This document shows positions 53,892 through 63,067 of a stretch of DNA of 64,000 bases, piece by piece. The translations under genes and the position numbers were made by a program. The notes beneath the pieces were generated by a model that saw only the letters and a list, made by a program, of their open reading frames with translations, made no database searches and was not told where the DNA came from. Each line of letters begins with the position of its first letter. Positions within the stretch are counted from its first letter, which is position 1. The DNA comes from Oxalobacteraceae bacterium (GTDB taxonomy: Bacteria; Pseudomonadota; Gammaproteobacteria; Burkholderiales; Burkholderiaceae_D): NCBI GenBank assembly GCA_013284265.1, contig JABTBR010000041.1, positions 1-64,000 of the forward strand. Direction: 5' to 3'.

Positions 53892-54470
53892 TTAAATGCC
53901 GGCGCCGACGTCGCCGCTGCCCGGCTGGGTCGCAACGCGGACCTGGCGGCGGAACAATGGCAGCTTCTGGTCGACCGAAGCCTGATAGGTTTCCGAGAAG
54001 TCGGACAGGCCTTTCAGCGCATCCTGGATGCTGCGGTCGGGACGGGTGGCGAAGGCGTCGAAGCCCACGCGCTGCATCGAGAACAGCTGGTCGCGCAGCA
54101 CGTCGCCGATGGCGCGCAGTTCGCCGGTCCAGCCCAGGCGGGTGCGCAGATTGTAGGCGATCGAGAAGCCGCGGCCATCGGTGAATTTCGGGAAATCGAC
54201 GGCCACCACTTTGAAACGATCGAGTTCGCCCTTCAGGGTTTCCGGACGCTCGTCGCTGGCGATCCACACGCCCAGGTCGGCGCGCGAGGCCAGCGCATCG
54301 CGCTGGGCCAGCCAGACGGCCAGCGGCACGATGACCTTGCCGGCCGGGACGGCGACAGCGGCCGGGTCCAGCGCGGCTTCGCCTTCGGCCACGTCCAGAC
54401 GCAGCACGGTCCAGTCGTCTTCAACGATCTCGCGATGCTTGATGATCAGGTTTTTTGCAGCTTCAGACAT
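53892..54470 (-). CDS. DUF934 protein of the sulfite reduction operon
   Basis: A 192-residue protein of the DUF934 family, nearly always encoded between cysI and cysH in betaproteobacteria. PKFTDGRGFSIAYNLRTRLGWTGELRAIGDVLRDQ is the conserved core. Role unknown, probably in sulfite reductase function. ATG 54470 has GAGAGG at a suitable distance; the ATG at 54476 is too close. It overlaps the cysI stop by 8 bp. Confidence 0.9.
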   Translation of the reverse strand: MSEAAKNLIIKHREIVEDDWTVLRLDVAEGEAALDPAAVAVPAGKVIVPLAVWLAQRDALASRADLGVWIASDERPETLKGELDRFKVVAVDFPKFTDGRGFSIAYNLRTRLGWTGELRAIGDVLRDQLFSMQRVGFDAFATRPDRSIQDALKGLSDFSETYQASVDQKLPLFRRQVRVATQPGSGDVGAGI

Positions 54471-56151
54471 ATTCATCCTCTCCAACCAAACGGCCCGCCG
54501 TGATCGGCGTGGCGTACACATGCTCCTTGAACGGCGCGATGCCCAGGCGTTGCGCGGTATCGACGAAGCGTTCGTCTTCGCTACGCTCGCGTACATACAC
54601 TTGCAGCAGGCGATCGATCACTTCCGGCATTTGCAGCGAGGAGAACGATGGGCCGATAATCTTGCCGATCGCCGAGTTGTTGCCTTGCGCTCCGCCGATC
54701 GACACCTGATACCATTCGCTGCCGTCTTTATCGACACCCAGGATGCCGATGTTGCCGACGTGGTGGTGGCCGCAGGCGTTGATGCAGCCCGAGATATTCA
54801 GTTCGATCTCGCCGATGTCGTGCTGGAAGTCGATATTGTCGAAGCGTTCCGCGATGGCGGCGGCGATCGGCAGCGATTTCGCATTGGCCAGCGAGCAGAA
54901 GTCGCCGCCAGGGCAGCAGATCATGTCGGTCAGCAGGCCGATGTTCGGCGTTGCCAGGCCTTTGGCCTTGACTTCCTGCCACAGCGCGAACAGTACGCTT
55001 TGCTCGACGTCGGCCAGCACGATGTTCTGTTCGTGGGTCACGCGCAGTTCGCCGAAGCTGTAGCGGTCGGCCAGTTCGGCCATGAAGTCGATCTGCTCGG
55101 CGGTGGCGTCGCCCGGCGGCACGCCGGTTTTCTTCAGCGACAGCACCACGGAAGCGTAACCTGGCTGCTTGTGCGGCTTGACGTTGCGCTTGATCCAGTT
55201 GGCGAAAGCCTTGTTCTCGGCGTGGCCGGCCAGCGCGTCGAGCGCCGGCAGCGCTTTATACGCAGGCTTGGTGAAGTAGGCCGACACGCGCGCCACTTCT
55301 TCCTCGGTCAGGGTTTCCGGACCGTCTTTCAGGTCGGCCCATTCGGCTTCGACCTGGCGCTTGAACTCTTCCAGGCCGATGGCCTTGAGCAGGATCTTGA
55401 TGCGGGCCTTGTACTTGTTGTCGCGGCGGCCGTACTGGTTATACACGCGCATCACGGCGGCGGTGTAGGTCAGCAGGTGTTGCCAAGGCAGGAAGTCGCA
55501 GATCACGCTGCCCAGGATAGGGGTGCGACCCATGCCGCCACCGGCCATGAACTTGAAGCCGATTTCGCCCGCTTCGTTGTAGACCACGGTCAGGCCGATG
55601 TCGTGCACGGCGATGGCCGCGCGGTCTTCCAGCGCGCCGTTGACGGCGATCTTGAACTTGCGCGGCAGCGCCAGGAATTCCGGGTGGAAGGTGCTCCACT
55701 GGCGCAGGATTTCGGCGAAAGGACGCGGGTCGATGATCTCGTCGGCGGCGACGCCGGCAAATTCATCCGAGGTGACGTTGCGGATGCAATTGCCCGAGGT
55801 CTGGATCGCGTGCATCTCGACCGAGGCCAGGTCGCTCAGGATGTCCGGCGTCTGTTCCAGGTTGATCCAGTTGAACTGGATGTTCTGGCGGGTGGTGAAG
55901 TGGCCGTAACCGCGGTCGTACTTGCGCGCGATGTGGGCGAACATGCGCATCTGCTGGGACGACAGCAGGCCGTAAGGGACGGCGATGCGCAGCATGTAGG
56001 CGTGGCGCTGCATATATAAGCCGTTCTGCAGGCGCAGCGGCAGGAATTCGGCTTCGGTCAGCTCATCGGACAGGCGGCGCCGTACCTGGTCGCGGTACTG
56101 GGCGATGCGTTCACGCACGATGAGATGGTCGTATTGGTCGTAATGATACAT
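54463..56151 (-). CDS. cysI: Sulfite reductase hemoprotein subunit CysI
   Basis: A 562-residue nitrite/sulfite reductase-family enzyme reducing sulfite to sulfide. The siroheme-4Fe-4S ligands are visible: CCPGGDFC and GCINACGHH. No flavoprotein subunit (cysJ) is adjacent, so electrons may come from ferredoxin. First gene of the leftward operon cysI-DUF934-cysH-cysD-cysN-cobA. The ATG at 56151 (MYHYDQYDHL) is the usual start. Confidence 0.93.
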   Translation of the reverse strand: MYHYDQYDHLIVRERIAQYRDQVRRRLSDELTEAEFLPLRLQNGLYMQRHAYMLRIAVPYGLLSSQQMRMFAHIARKYDRGYGHFTTRQNIQFNWINLEQTPDILSDLASVEMHAIQTSGNCIRNVTSDEFAGVAADEIIDPRPFAEILRQWSTFHPEFLALPRKFKIAVNGALEDRAAIAVHDIGLTVVYNEAGEIGFKFMAGGGMGRTPILGSVICDFLPWQHLLTYTAAVMRVYNQYGRRDNKYKARIKILLKAIGLEEFKRQVEAEWADLKDGPETLTEEEVARVSAYFTKPAYKALPALDALAGHAENKAFANWIKRNVKPHKQPGYASVVLSLKKTGVPPGDATAEQIDFMAELADRYSFGELRVTHEQNIVLADVEQSVLFALWQEVKAKGLATPNIGLLTDMICCPGGDFCSLANAKSLPIAAAIAERFDNIDFQHDIGEIELNISGCINACGHHHVGNIGILGVDKDGSEWYQVSIGGAQGNNSAIGKIIGPSFSSLQMPEVIDRLLQVYVRERSEDERFVDTAQRLGIAPFKEHVYATPITAGRLVGEDEYV

Positions 56152-56300
56152 ATCGTTCCTAAAAAGATCGCTTGCTTGAAGAGCCGGCACATTACAGTGT
56201 AGTGGGAAATGCCACAAAATCGAGCTGCCAGACCCATCCGGCCGCCGATCTATCAGTTACAGTCATACAGGCATCCCCAAACTAGCTGCAATAGTAATAA

Positions 56301-56335
56301 ACTTCGTCTTTATTCCAAACGACTTAGTCTTTATT
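56301..56335. promoter_or_regulatory. Direct repeats in the cysI-cysB region (possible CysB sites)
   Basis: ACTTCGTCTTTATT (56301-56314) and ACTTAGTCTTTATT (56322-56335) agree at 13 of 14 bases with a 21-bp period, two helical turns. They lie in the 250-bp gap between cysI and cysB. CysB binding is inferred from position. Confidence 0.5.
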
Positions 56336-56336
56336 T

Positions 56337-56361
56337 GCTTATATACGTATTGGGTATAAGC
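56337..56361. promoter_or_regulatory. LysR-type dyad upstream of cysB
   Basis: GCTTATA (56337-56343) and TATAAGC (56355-56361) form a perfect 7-bp dyad around 11 bases, the T-N11-A form used by LysR-type regulators. It ends 40 bp before the cysB start, so autoregulation is likely. Confidence 0.6.
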
Positions 56362-56401
56362 ATCAGCGTAAAATGACGACGACGCATTTCCGGGCCCTGC
56401 A

Positions 56402-57343
56402 ATGAACCTTCATCAACTGCGTTTTGTGCGCGAAGCTGTGCGCCAGCACTATAACCTGACCGATGCCGCCAAGGCTCTGTTTACTTCCCAGCCTGGCGTG
56501 TCCAAGGCGATCATCGAGCTCGAGGAAGAGCTCGGCGTGGATATCTTTACCCGCCACGGCAAGCGCATCCGCGGCCTGACCGAGCCCGGCCGCCTGGTGC
56601 TGGAGTCGGTCGAGCTGATCATGCAGGAAATCGACAGCCTGAAACGCATCGGCAAGGAATACGCGGCCCAGGATAGTGGAAGTTTCACTATAGCAACCAC
56701 GCACACCCAGGCAAGGTATACTTTGCCGAAGGTGGTGCAAGCCTTCATGCAGAAATTCCCCAAGGTAAGATTGTCTTTATTGCAAGGCAATCCCCAGCAG
56801 ATCGCGGAAATGGTGCAGAAGGACCAGGCCGACCTGGCCATCGCCACCGAATCGATCGCCGGCATCAATGGTCTGATTACCCTGCCATGCTACCAGTGGG
56901 AGCATGTGGTGGTGGTGCCGCCCGACCATCCGCTGGCCAAGGCCAAGTCGATCACGCTGGAAGAAATTGCCGCTTTCCCCATCATCACCTATGATGGCGC
57001 CTTTGCCGGCCGCAGCAAGATCGATCATGCCTTTTCATTAAGAGGGCTGAAGCTCGATGTGCTGCTCGAAGCGATCGACGCCGACGTCATCAAGACCTAT
57101 GTGGAACTGGGCATGGGCATTGGTATCATTGCGGGCATGGCTTTCGATTCCGAGCGCGACAAGAATCTGCGCGCCATTTCCGCCGGCCACCTGTTTGGCA
57201 TGAATGTGTCGCGCGTGGCGGTCAAGCAGGGCGCGTATCTGCGCAGCTATATTTATACCTTTATCGAATTGCTGGCGCCTACGCTGAACCGCAAGCTGAT
57301 CGAGCAAGCCATGAGTGGCGAAAAAGACCATTACGAACTGTAG
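56402..57343 (+). CDS. cysB: CysB-type LysR regulator of sulfur assimilation
   Basis: A 313-residue LysR-family regulator. The N-terminal helix-turn-helix (LTDAAKALFTSQPGVSKAIIELEEELG) and effector domain (TTHTQARYTLPKVVQAFMQKFP) match CysB/Cbl closely. CysB activates cys genes when O- or N-acetylserine is present. It is divergent from the cys operon it is expected to control. Confidence 0.95.
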   Translation: MNLHQLRFVREAVRQHYNLTDAAKALFTSQPGVSKAIIELEEELGVDIFTRHGKRIRGLTEPGRLVLESVELIMQEIDSLKRIGKEYAAQDSGSFTIATTHTQARYTLPKVVQAFMQKFPKVRLSLLQGNPQQIAEMVQKDQADLAIATESIAGINGLITLPCYQWEHVVVVPPDHPLAKAKSITLEEIAAFPIITYDGAFAGRSKIDHAFSLRGLKLDVLLEAIDADVIKTYVELGMGIGIIAGMAFDSERDKNLRAISAGHLFGMNVSRVAVKQGAYLRSYIYTFIELLAPTLNRKLIEQAMSGEKDHYEL

Positions 57344-57385
57344 GGCAATGCCTGGCATCACCTGAAACAAAGAAAGAACATCACC

Positions 57386-58036
57386 ATGATTACCAACGAG
57401 ATGGGCAAATATTACGCCCTGAGCGCCGCCACCTACGACGCCATCTACGAGCAGGAAGAGCGCCAGGACGACCTGGACGAACTGCATGAGCTGGTCGCCG
57501 ACTTGCTGGAAGGCCATACCGTGCTGGAACTGGCTTGCGGCAGCGGCTACTGGACCGAAACGATCGCCGAGGTGGCCGAATCGGTGCATGCGACCGATTT
57601 TTGCCCGGAAATGCTGGCGCTGGCCGCCGAACGCGGACTGGACGAGGACATCGTGCGTTTCAGCCAGCTCGACGCCCATGCGCTGCCGGAAGACATCGGC
57701 AGCTATACCGCCGTGTTCGCCGCCGGCTGGTGGTCGCACGTCAAGCGCGAAGACCAGGAGCGCTATCTGAAGCATTTGCGCGCCCGCCTGGGCAAGGATA
57801 CCTTGCTGGTTTTGCTCGACAGCACGTATGTCGACGGCAGCAGCACCGTCATCGCCCGCACCGATCTGGAAGGCAACACTTTCCAGATCCGCATGGCGGC
57901 CGATGGCCAGCGTTATGAAGTGCTGAAGAATTATCCGACCGATAGTGCGCTGCGCAAGAAGCTGGCGACGGCGGCGCGGGAGATTCGCGTGGAGCGCATG
58001 GAGTACTACTATCTGGCCAGCGGCCGTTTGAAATAA
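57386..58036 (+). CDS. SAM-dependent class I methyltransferase
   Basis: A 216-residue methyltransferase. VLELACGSGYWTETIAE (~residues 47-63) is motif I, followed by ATDFCPEMLALA and SQLDAHALPEDIG. Substrate unknown. It follows cysB by 42 bp and ends at a strong terminator. Confidence 0.88.
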   Translation: MITNEMGKYYALSAATYDAIYEQEERQDDLDELHELVADLLEGHTVLELACGSGYWTETIAEVAESVHATDFCPEMLALAAERGLDEDIVRFSQLDAHALPEDIGSYTAVFAAGWWSHVKREDQERYLKHLRARLGKDTLLVLLDSTYVDGSSTVIARTDLEGNTFQIRMAADGQRYEVLKNYPTDSALRKKLATAAREIRVERMEYYYLASGRLK

Positions 58037-58060
58037 GTCAGGTGATCAGATAGGCAGCGG

Positions 58061-58094
58061 GCGGCGCCAGGGCAACTTGGCGCCGCTTTTTTTT
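58061..58094 (+). terminator. Terminator after the methyltransferase gene
   Basis: GCGGCGCCA / TGGCGCCGC stem with an 8-base loop followed by eight T. Confidence 0.93.
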
Positions 58095-58097
58095 GTA

Positions 58098-58160
58098 AAC
58101 CCACGGCGTAACCCCGGGGTACGACCCGGCGGGTCGTACCCCAGCTCTTTGCCCTGGGTT
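58098..58160 (+). repeat. Variant intergenic element, copy F (swapped core)
   Basis: Outer arms AACCCACGGC (58098-58107) and GCCCTGGGTT (58151-58160) and the AGCTCTTTGCC end match the other copies. The three inner hairpins are replaced by one: GGGGTACGACCC / GGGTCGTACCCC around four bases. Only 63 bp long. It directly follows the T run of a terminator. Confidence 0.8.
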
Positions 58161-58212
58161 CTAAAGAGGGCGGCGGCACCTAGATAAAGGTTTGCTGCAG
58201 CTTTAAAAATGA

Positions 58213-58234
58213 GCTGTGCCATTTAATGCACAGC
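58213..58234. promoter_or_regulatory. Inverted repeat in the porin promoter region
   Basis: GCTGTGC (58213-58219) and GCACAGC (58228-58234) form a perfect 7-bp dyad with an 8-base AT-rich centre, ~110 bp before the porin start. Possible operator. Confidence 0.4.
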
Positions 58235-58345
58235 GCCAACAAAAAATGTTGATGTCATATTGTTGAAGTATTTGACAGGCATGATTTGCCCCGTGGATTC
58301 AATACGCGGCTTTATTTTTCGTCAACTTCAAGTAGAGAACATCAA

Positions 58346-59431
58346 GTGAAAAAACTTACCCTGGCAGCAATGATCATCGGCGGTTTCGCCTCCCTGGCGC
58401 AGGCGCAATCGAACGTCACCATCTACGGTATCGTCGATGCCGGCCTGGTCAGCGAGCGCGGCGGCGCGGCCGGTAGCGTGACCAAAGTCACCAGCGGCGT
58501 CGGTTCGGCTTCCCGTCTGGGCTTCCGCGGCACCGAAGATCTGGGCGCTGGCCTGTCGGCCGTGTTCGTGCTGGAATCGGGCATCAAGGTCGATACCGGC
58601 GAATCCGACGTGGCTGGCTCGATCGCCAACCGTCAATCGTATGTGGGCGTGAAAAGCAAGGAAGCCGGCAGCCTGACCCTGGGCCGCCAGTACACCATGC
58701 TGTACAACGCCATGAGCCAGGTCGCCGACCCGTTTGGCGCCGGTTACGCAGGCAGCATCAAAAATCTGTTCCCCACCGCTGGCGTGAACACCCGCAGCAG
58801 CAATGCGATCGTCTACGCTTCGCCAGTGACGGGCGGCTTCAACGCTGAAGTCGCCTACAGCCTGGGCGAGCAGGCTGGCAGCAGCACCGCCGGCCGCCAG
58901 TTCGGCTTCGGCCTGAACTTCAGCAACGGCCCGCTGAACGCCCGTCTGGTCTACAACAACCGCAACAGCGATACCGCTGCCGTGGGCGCCACCCCGGCCG
59001 TGATCAAAGGTTCGGGCCGCAACACCCTGTTCGCGATCAATTACGACTTCACCGTCGTCAAAGCTTACTTCGCTTACGGCGCGGACAAGGGCTTCAACAG
59101 CGCCGTACTGCCAGTGGCCAATGCTTACGGCTACAAAGTCGCGCCGAAAGCAACCACCGACAGCACCGACCTGCTGGTCGGCGTGCAAGTGCCGGTCGCT
59201 TCGTCGGGCACCGTGATGGCTTCCTATATCCGCAAGGATGACAAGCAGTTCAACCAGGACGCCGACCAGTGGGCGCTGGGCTACTCGCACGCGCTGTCCA
59301 AGCGTACCAGCGCCTATGTCGCTTTCGCCAAGATCAAGAACAAGAACGGCGCGGGCTACACCGTGGGTAACAACACCGAATCCGGTTCGGGCGACAAAGC
59401 CTTCAACCTGGGCGTGCGTCACTCCTTCTAA
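58346..59431 (+). CDS. Gram-negative outer-membrane porin
   Basis: A 361-residue porin of the betaproteobacterial porin_4 family. A signal peptide (KLTLAAMIIGGFASLAQA) is followed by QSNVTIYGIVDAGLV, alternating beta-strands, and the C-terminal Phe (VRHSF) needed for outer-membrane assembly. The start is taken as GTG at 58346 (KKLTLAAM); an upstream ATG at 58286 would add 20 residues before the signal peptide. Confidence 0.93.
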   Translation: MKKLTLAAMIIGGFASLAQAQSNVTIYGIVDAGLVSERGGAAGSVTKVTSGVGSASRLGFRGTEDLGAGLSAVFVLESGIKVDTGESDVAGSIANRQSYVGVKSKEAGSLTLGRQYTMLYNAMSQVADPFGAGYAGSIKNLFPTAGVNTRSSNAIVYASPVTGGFNAEVAYSLGEQAGSSTAGRQFGFGLNFSNGPLNARLVYNNRNSDTAAVGATPAVIKGSGRNTLFAINYDFTVVKAYFAYGADKGFNSAVLPVANAYGYKVAPKATTDSTDLLVGVQVPVASSGTVMASYIRKDDKQFNQDADQWALGYSHALSKRTSAYVAFAKIKNKNGAGYTVGNNTESGSGDKAFNLGVRHSF

Positions 59432-59496
59432 TGTGGTGCTGGCTGGCGCATCGACGGGGTGCGCCAGCTGAGTTAAAAGCATGTTCTACCTTGATA

Positions 59497-59528
59497 CGCG
59501 CTGCGGAGTTCCGCAGCGCGTTTTTTTT
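59497..59528. terminator. Bidirectional terminator between porin and PAS kinase
   Basis: CGCGCTGCGG / CCGCAGCGCG stem with a 4-base loop, followed by eight T. The stop of the convergent kinase gene lies at the end of the T run. Confidence 0.92.
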
Positions 59529-60783
59529 ATTCGCCAGCCGCAATGCGCGGCGTGATCGGCAGGCGGATATGGATGCGGGTGCCGCCATCGCTGCCGGGGC
59601 CGATGGCGATGTCGCCGTGGATGGCGTAGACCCGCTCGCGCATGCCAACCAGGCCGTAGGAATGGGTCTTGTCCATATCGGCCGGACGGATGCCGCGGCC
59701 ATCGTCTTCGATGGTGATCAGCAGCGAGGAGTCGAGCCGGTGCAGGTGCAGCAGCACCCGCATGGCGCGCGCGTGGCGGGCGATATTGGTCAGCGCTTCC
59801 TGGACGATGCGGAAAATGGTGGTGCTGTAGCGGTCATCGAGGGTGAGTTCTTCCTCGCTGGTATGCAGTTCGCAGGCGATGCCGTGGTGCTGGACGAATT
59901 CCTGGCGCAGTGTTTCCAGCGCAAAGTACAGGCCGCCTTCGTCGAGCGCACGCGGCCGCAGATTGCTGGCGATGCGGCGCAGCGAGGTGATGGCCTGCAT
60001 CAGCAGCTTGTCGGTGCTCTGCAGCAGTGCCGAAGCCTGTTCCCGGAGCGGGGGCGGATCTTGCTGCAGCAGCGCCAGGTTGACGCGCAAGGTGGCCAGC
60101 AGCTGGCCCAGGTCGTCGTGCAGCTCGCGCGCGATATGGGTGCGTTCTTCTTCGCGGATGGTTTGCAGGGCGGCCGATAGTTCGCGCAATTCGGTATAGG
60201 TTTGCTGCAATTTTTGCTGTACCTGGCTGCGTTCGGTGATGTCGCGCAGGAACAGGGTGCGGAACTGGTCGAGCGCGTCCTCCGGGCGCGACATGGTGCC
60301 CTCCAGCGGAAACAGTTCGCCGTTGGCCCTGCGTCCGGTTAAGGCATGGTCGGCGCTGCGGCGCCCGCGCAGGTCCAGCCGCAGGCCGGCGGCGGCGGGC
60401 GGGGATACCTCGGGCTGGCGCGGGCTGCGTTGTTCGGACGGGATGAAGCGGTTCAGCGGCGCCCCTTCCATGGCCTTGACGGTGCTGCCGAACAGGGCGG
60501 CGGCGGCACGATTGGCCAGCACGATGCGCTGGCTGGCGTCGATGGAAATGATGGCGTCGCTGGCACCGGGGCTGTCGCGGCCGGTGCCGGTCTTGCCCTT
60601 GGGACCTGCCAGGCCGCTGGCGCTGCCGTTGCCGGCGGCGGCGCGGCCCTTGCCATGACGCGCGCTTGCCGGGCGGAGCAGGCCCGGCAGTCCATTCCTG
60701 CTGAGCCGGTGCAGCAAATGCCCGGCCAGCACGGCCGAGGCGGCCAGTGCGAGCGGTTTCAACAGGGAAGTGGCTTTGTGCAT
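59527..60783 (-). CDS. PAS-domain sensor histidine kinase (NarL-type, HisKA_3)
   Basis: A 418-residue kinase with one N-terminal membrane segment (~8-26), a Gly/Ala-rich stretch, a PAS domain (~75-185; SDAIISIDASQRIVLANRAAAALFG), and a HisKA_3 domain with H222 in IARELHDDLGQ, then HATPase motifs (DDGRGI, GLVGMRERV). Kinases of this type normally phosphorylate NarL/FixJ regulators; none is adjacent, the neighbour being a LytTR regulator. It may act as an orphan. Confidence 0.9.
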   Translation of the reverse strand: MHKATSLLKPLALAASAVLAGHLLHRLSRNGLPGLLRPASARHGKGRAAAGNGSASGLAGPKGKTGTGRDSPGASDAIISIDASQRIVLANRAAAALFGSTVKAMEGAPLNRFIPSEQRSPRQPEVSPPAAAGLRLDLRGRRSADHALTGRRANGELFPLEGTMSRPEDALDQFRTLFLRDITERSQVQQKLQQTYTELRELSAALQTIREEERTHIARELHDDLGQLLATLRVNLALLQQDPPPLREQASALLQSTDKLLMQAITSLRRIASNLRPRALDEGGLYFALETLRQEFVQHHGIACELHTSEEELTLDDRYSTTIFRIVQEALTNIARHARAMRVLLHLHRLDSSLLITIEDDGRGIRPADMDKTHSYGLVGMRERVYAIHGDIAIGPGSDGGTRIHIRLPITPRIAAGE

Positions 60784-60909
60784 GGCGCGGCTCCGTCGCC
60801 GGAGCGGAGGCCGGCCTTGAGCACCACCTTAATACTGCAGAGCGTGGGGGGATTGATGTGCCGCAGGCGCGCGACTATGCGCCGCCAGCGGCCTGCCTGC
60901 TATCGGCGA

Positions 60910-61671
60910 TTACATCTGTTTGAACAGGTGCAGGAAGCTGCGGCTCACTTCCAGCTTGTCCGGTTTGCCTTTGATCATCACCAGATGACGGCCACGGATG
61001 TCGCGCGTGACGCCTTCGATGGCATTGACGTTGACCAGGGTGGCGCGGTGGATCTGCCAGAACAGGGCCGGGTCGAGTTCCTCGGCCAGGTCGCGCACGG
61101 GTTTGCGGATCAGGGCTTCGTAGCGCTCGGTCTGGACGCAGGTATATTTTTCGTCGGAGCGGAAGAACAGGATTTCCTCGACGGGAATCATGCGCAGGTC
61201 CTGGCCGATGCTGGCCTGTATCCATTGCAGATAGCTTGGCTTGGGGGTGGCGATTTTTTCGGCCAGCTGCGACAGCATGGCCGTGACGCTGGCGTTGACG
61301 TCGGAATCGGGCTTGGCCAGCCGGGTTTTCAGGCGCTCGACGGTGATCTGCAGGCGCTCCTGCTCGGGCGGTTTGAGCACGTAGTCGACCGCGCCGCGCT
61401 CGAACGCTTCCACCGCGTAGGCGTCGTAGGCGGTGACGAACACGATATGGCTCTTGTTGCCGATCACGGCGGCCGCTTCCATGCCGGTCTTGCCGGGCAT
61501 GCGGATGTCGAGGAAGGTGAAGTCCGGCTTGAGCTGATCGACCAGTTCGATCGCCTCGTCGCCGTTCTTGGCTTCGCCGATGATCTCCAGTTCGGGCCAG
61601 ACCTGGCCCAGGCGCATGCGCAACTGGTCGCGCATCAATCGTTCGTCGTCGGCAAGAATAGCTGTAGGCAT
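60910..61671 (-). CDS. LytTR-family response regulator
   Basis: A 253-residue regulator: receiver domain with D8/D9, phosphoacceptor D55 in FTFLDIRMPG and the conserved Lys in LKPPEQ; C-terminal LytTR domain (FFRSDEKYTCVQT, FWQIHRATLVNV). The ATG at 61671 (MPTAILADDE) is typical. It is 85 bp downstream of the LytS-type kinase and is its probable partner. Confidence 0.92.
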   Translation of the reverse strand: MPTAILADDERLMRDQLRMRLGQVWPELEIIGEAKNGDEAIELVDQLKPDFTFLDIRMPGKTGMEAAAVIGNKSHIVFVTAYDAYAVEAFERGAVDYVLKPPEQERLQITVERLKTRLAKPDSDVNASVTAMLSQLAEKIATPKPSYLQWIQASIGQDLRMIPVEEILFFRSDEKYTCVQTERYEALIRKPVRDLAEELDPALFWQIHRATLVNVNAIEGVTRDIRGRHLVMIKGKPDKLEVSRSFLHLFKQM

Positions 61672-61756
61672 GGTCGCTTGAAGGTGGAAAGTAAGTGCCA
61701 ATTATTCAACGAATCCGGGCATTACGCAATGCCCGCTGTTGAATCGTTGCCGAGGA

Positions 61757-63067
61757 TTACTTCGACAACTGATAGGGCACTTCCACCGTGGCGATCACGC
61801 CGCTGGGGAGATTGGCGGTGATGTTGAGCTGGCCGGCATCGCCATGCAGCAGTTTCAGGCGTTCGCGGATGGTCATCAGGCCCAGGCCGGTGCCGTCCGA
61901 GGGCAGGGCGCCGAAGCCCAGGCCGTCGTCGCTGACGATCACGCGCAGCTTGCTGTGGGCCACATCGGCGCGCACGGTCAGGGTGCCGCCTTCGGGCTTG
62001 CCCTCCAGGCCGTGCTTGATGGCGTTTTCCACCATCGATTGCAGCATCATCGGTGGGAAGGCGGCCGTGCGCAGGCCGTCGGGAATGTCGAAATCGACGG
62101 TCAGCCGTTCTTCCATGCGCATCTTGAGCAGGTTCAGGTAGGCCAGCACCATGTCGGCTTCGCGGCCCAGATTGGTGATCAGGGTGTTGTCGCGCATCTG
62201 CGGCAGCACCGCGCGCAGGTATTTGATCAGGCTGCGCTGCATGGCCGAGGCGCGCGGCGGGTCGGTTTCGATCAGGTGCTCGACCGAGGCCAGGGTGTTG
62301 AACAGGAAATGCGGCTCCACCTGGGCCTGCATCATCTGCATCTTCGCTTCGCTGAGCTGGCGCTGCATGGATTCGCGCTCGGCGGCGGCGTTGGCGTTCA
62401 GGGTCTCGGCCTCGGCGCGCTTCTTGCCGCCCATCAGGGCCTTGGTGCCAAACAGGGCCAGCACCAGCAGCGTGACAAAGCTCTTGAACCAGGTCGAGGC
62501 TTGCTTGTGGTAGCGCGTGACCTTCTGTTCGGCGGCATCATCGACCGCTTCTTCGATGGCGTTCGACAATTCTTCGCCGATTTGCGGCGGCAGGTCGATG
62601 TGGACTTCCTCGCCGGGAACGATGGGGCCGACGGGCGAGACCGGATGTGCCGGTTTGGCCGCTTTGGCGGGTTTGGCCGGCTTGGCCGGGTGTTCCGGCG
62701 CCTCCGGCGCTTCGGGGGACTCGGGCGCTTCCGGTGCCTCCGGTGCTTCGACCGACGCACCGGCTTCCCTTTCCTTGCGCGCCTTGCTGCCGCGCGGATT
62801 GAAATGGATGCCGCTGTCGTCGATCAGGATATTGGTTTCGCCATTCTTCTTGGGCCGCTTGTTCGTGTTGACCACCACCTCCTCATCGGGTCCTGAGGAG
62901 AACAGTTCGTCCTGCAGGATGGAGCCGGCGATCAAGGTGAGCGCGGCGAACAGGAAAAACTTCCACCACGACAGCTGGGTGACCCAGGTGGCCGTGGTAT
63001 CGAAGCAGCGGTGCAGCCACGCCGCGCTGGTCTTCAGTGTCTCTTGAGTTTTTGGCAGAGCTGACAT
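61757..63067 (-). CDS. LytS-type sensor histidine kinase with repeat linker
   Basis: A 436-residue inner-membrane kinase with two membrane segments (WWKFFLFAALTLIAGSIL, ~34-51, and FKSFVTLLVLALFGTKALMG, ~194-213). Between them is a ~140-residue extracytoplasmic loop containing an EAP/PEA repeat and an AKP repeat (~105-141). The kinase core has H253 in QVEPHFLFNTLAS and an ATPase domain (MVENAIKHGLEG, DDGLGFG, GLGLMTIRERL). The ATG at 63067 begins MSALPKTQ. Confidence 0.9.
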   Translation of the reverse strand: MSALPKTQETLKTSAAWLHRCFDTTATWVTQLSWWKFFLFAALTLIAGSILQDELFSSGPDEEVVVNTNKRPKKNGETNILIDDSGIHFNPRGSKARKEREAGASVEAPEAPEAPESPEAPEAPEHPAKPAKPAKAAKPAHPVSPVGPIVPGEEVHIDLPPQIGEELSNAIEEAVDDAAEQKVTRYHKQASTWFKSFVTLLVLALFGTKALMGGKKRAEAETLNANAAAERESMQRQLSEAKMQMMQAQVEPHFLFNTLASVEHLIETDPPRASAMQRSLIKYLRAVLPQMRDNTLITNLGREADMVLAYLNLLKMRMEERLTVDFDIPDGLRTAAFPPMMLQSMVENAIKHGLEGKPEGGTLTVRADVAHSKLRVIVSDDGLGFGALPSDGTGLGLMTIRERLKLLHGDAGQLNITANLPSGVIATVEVPYQLSK

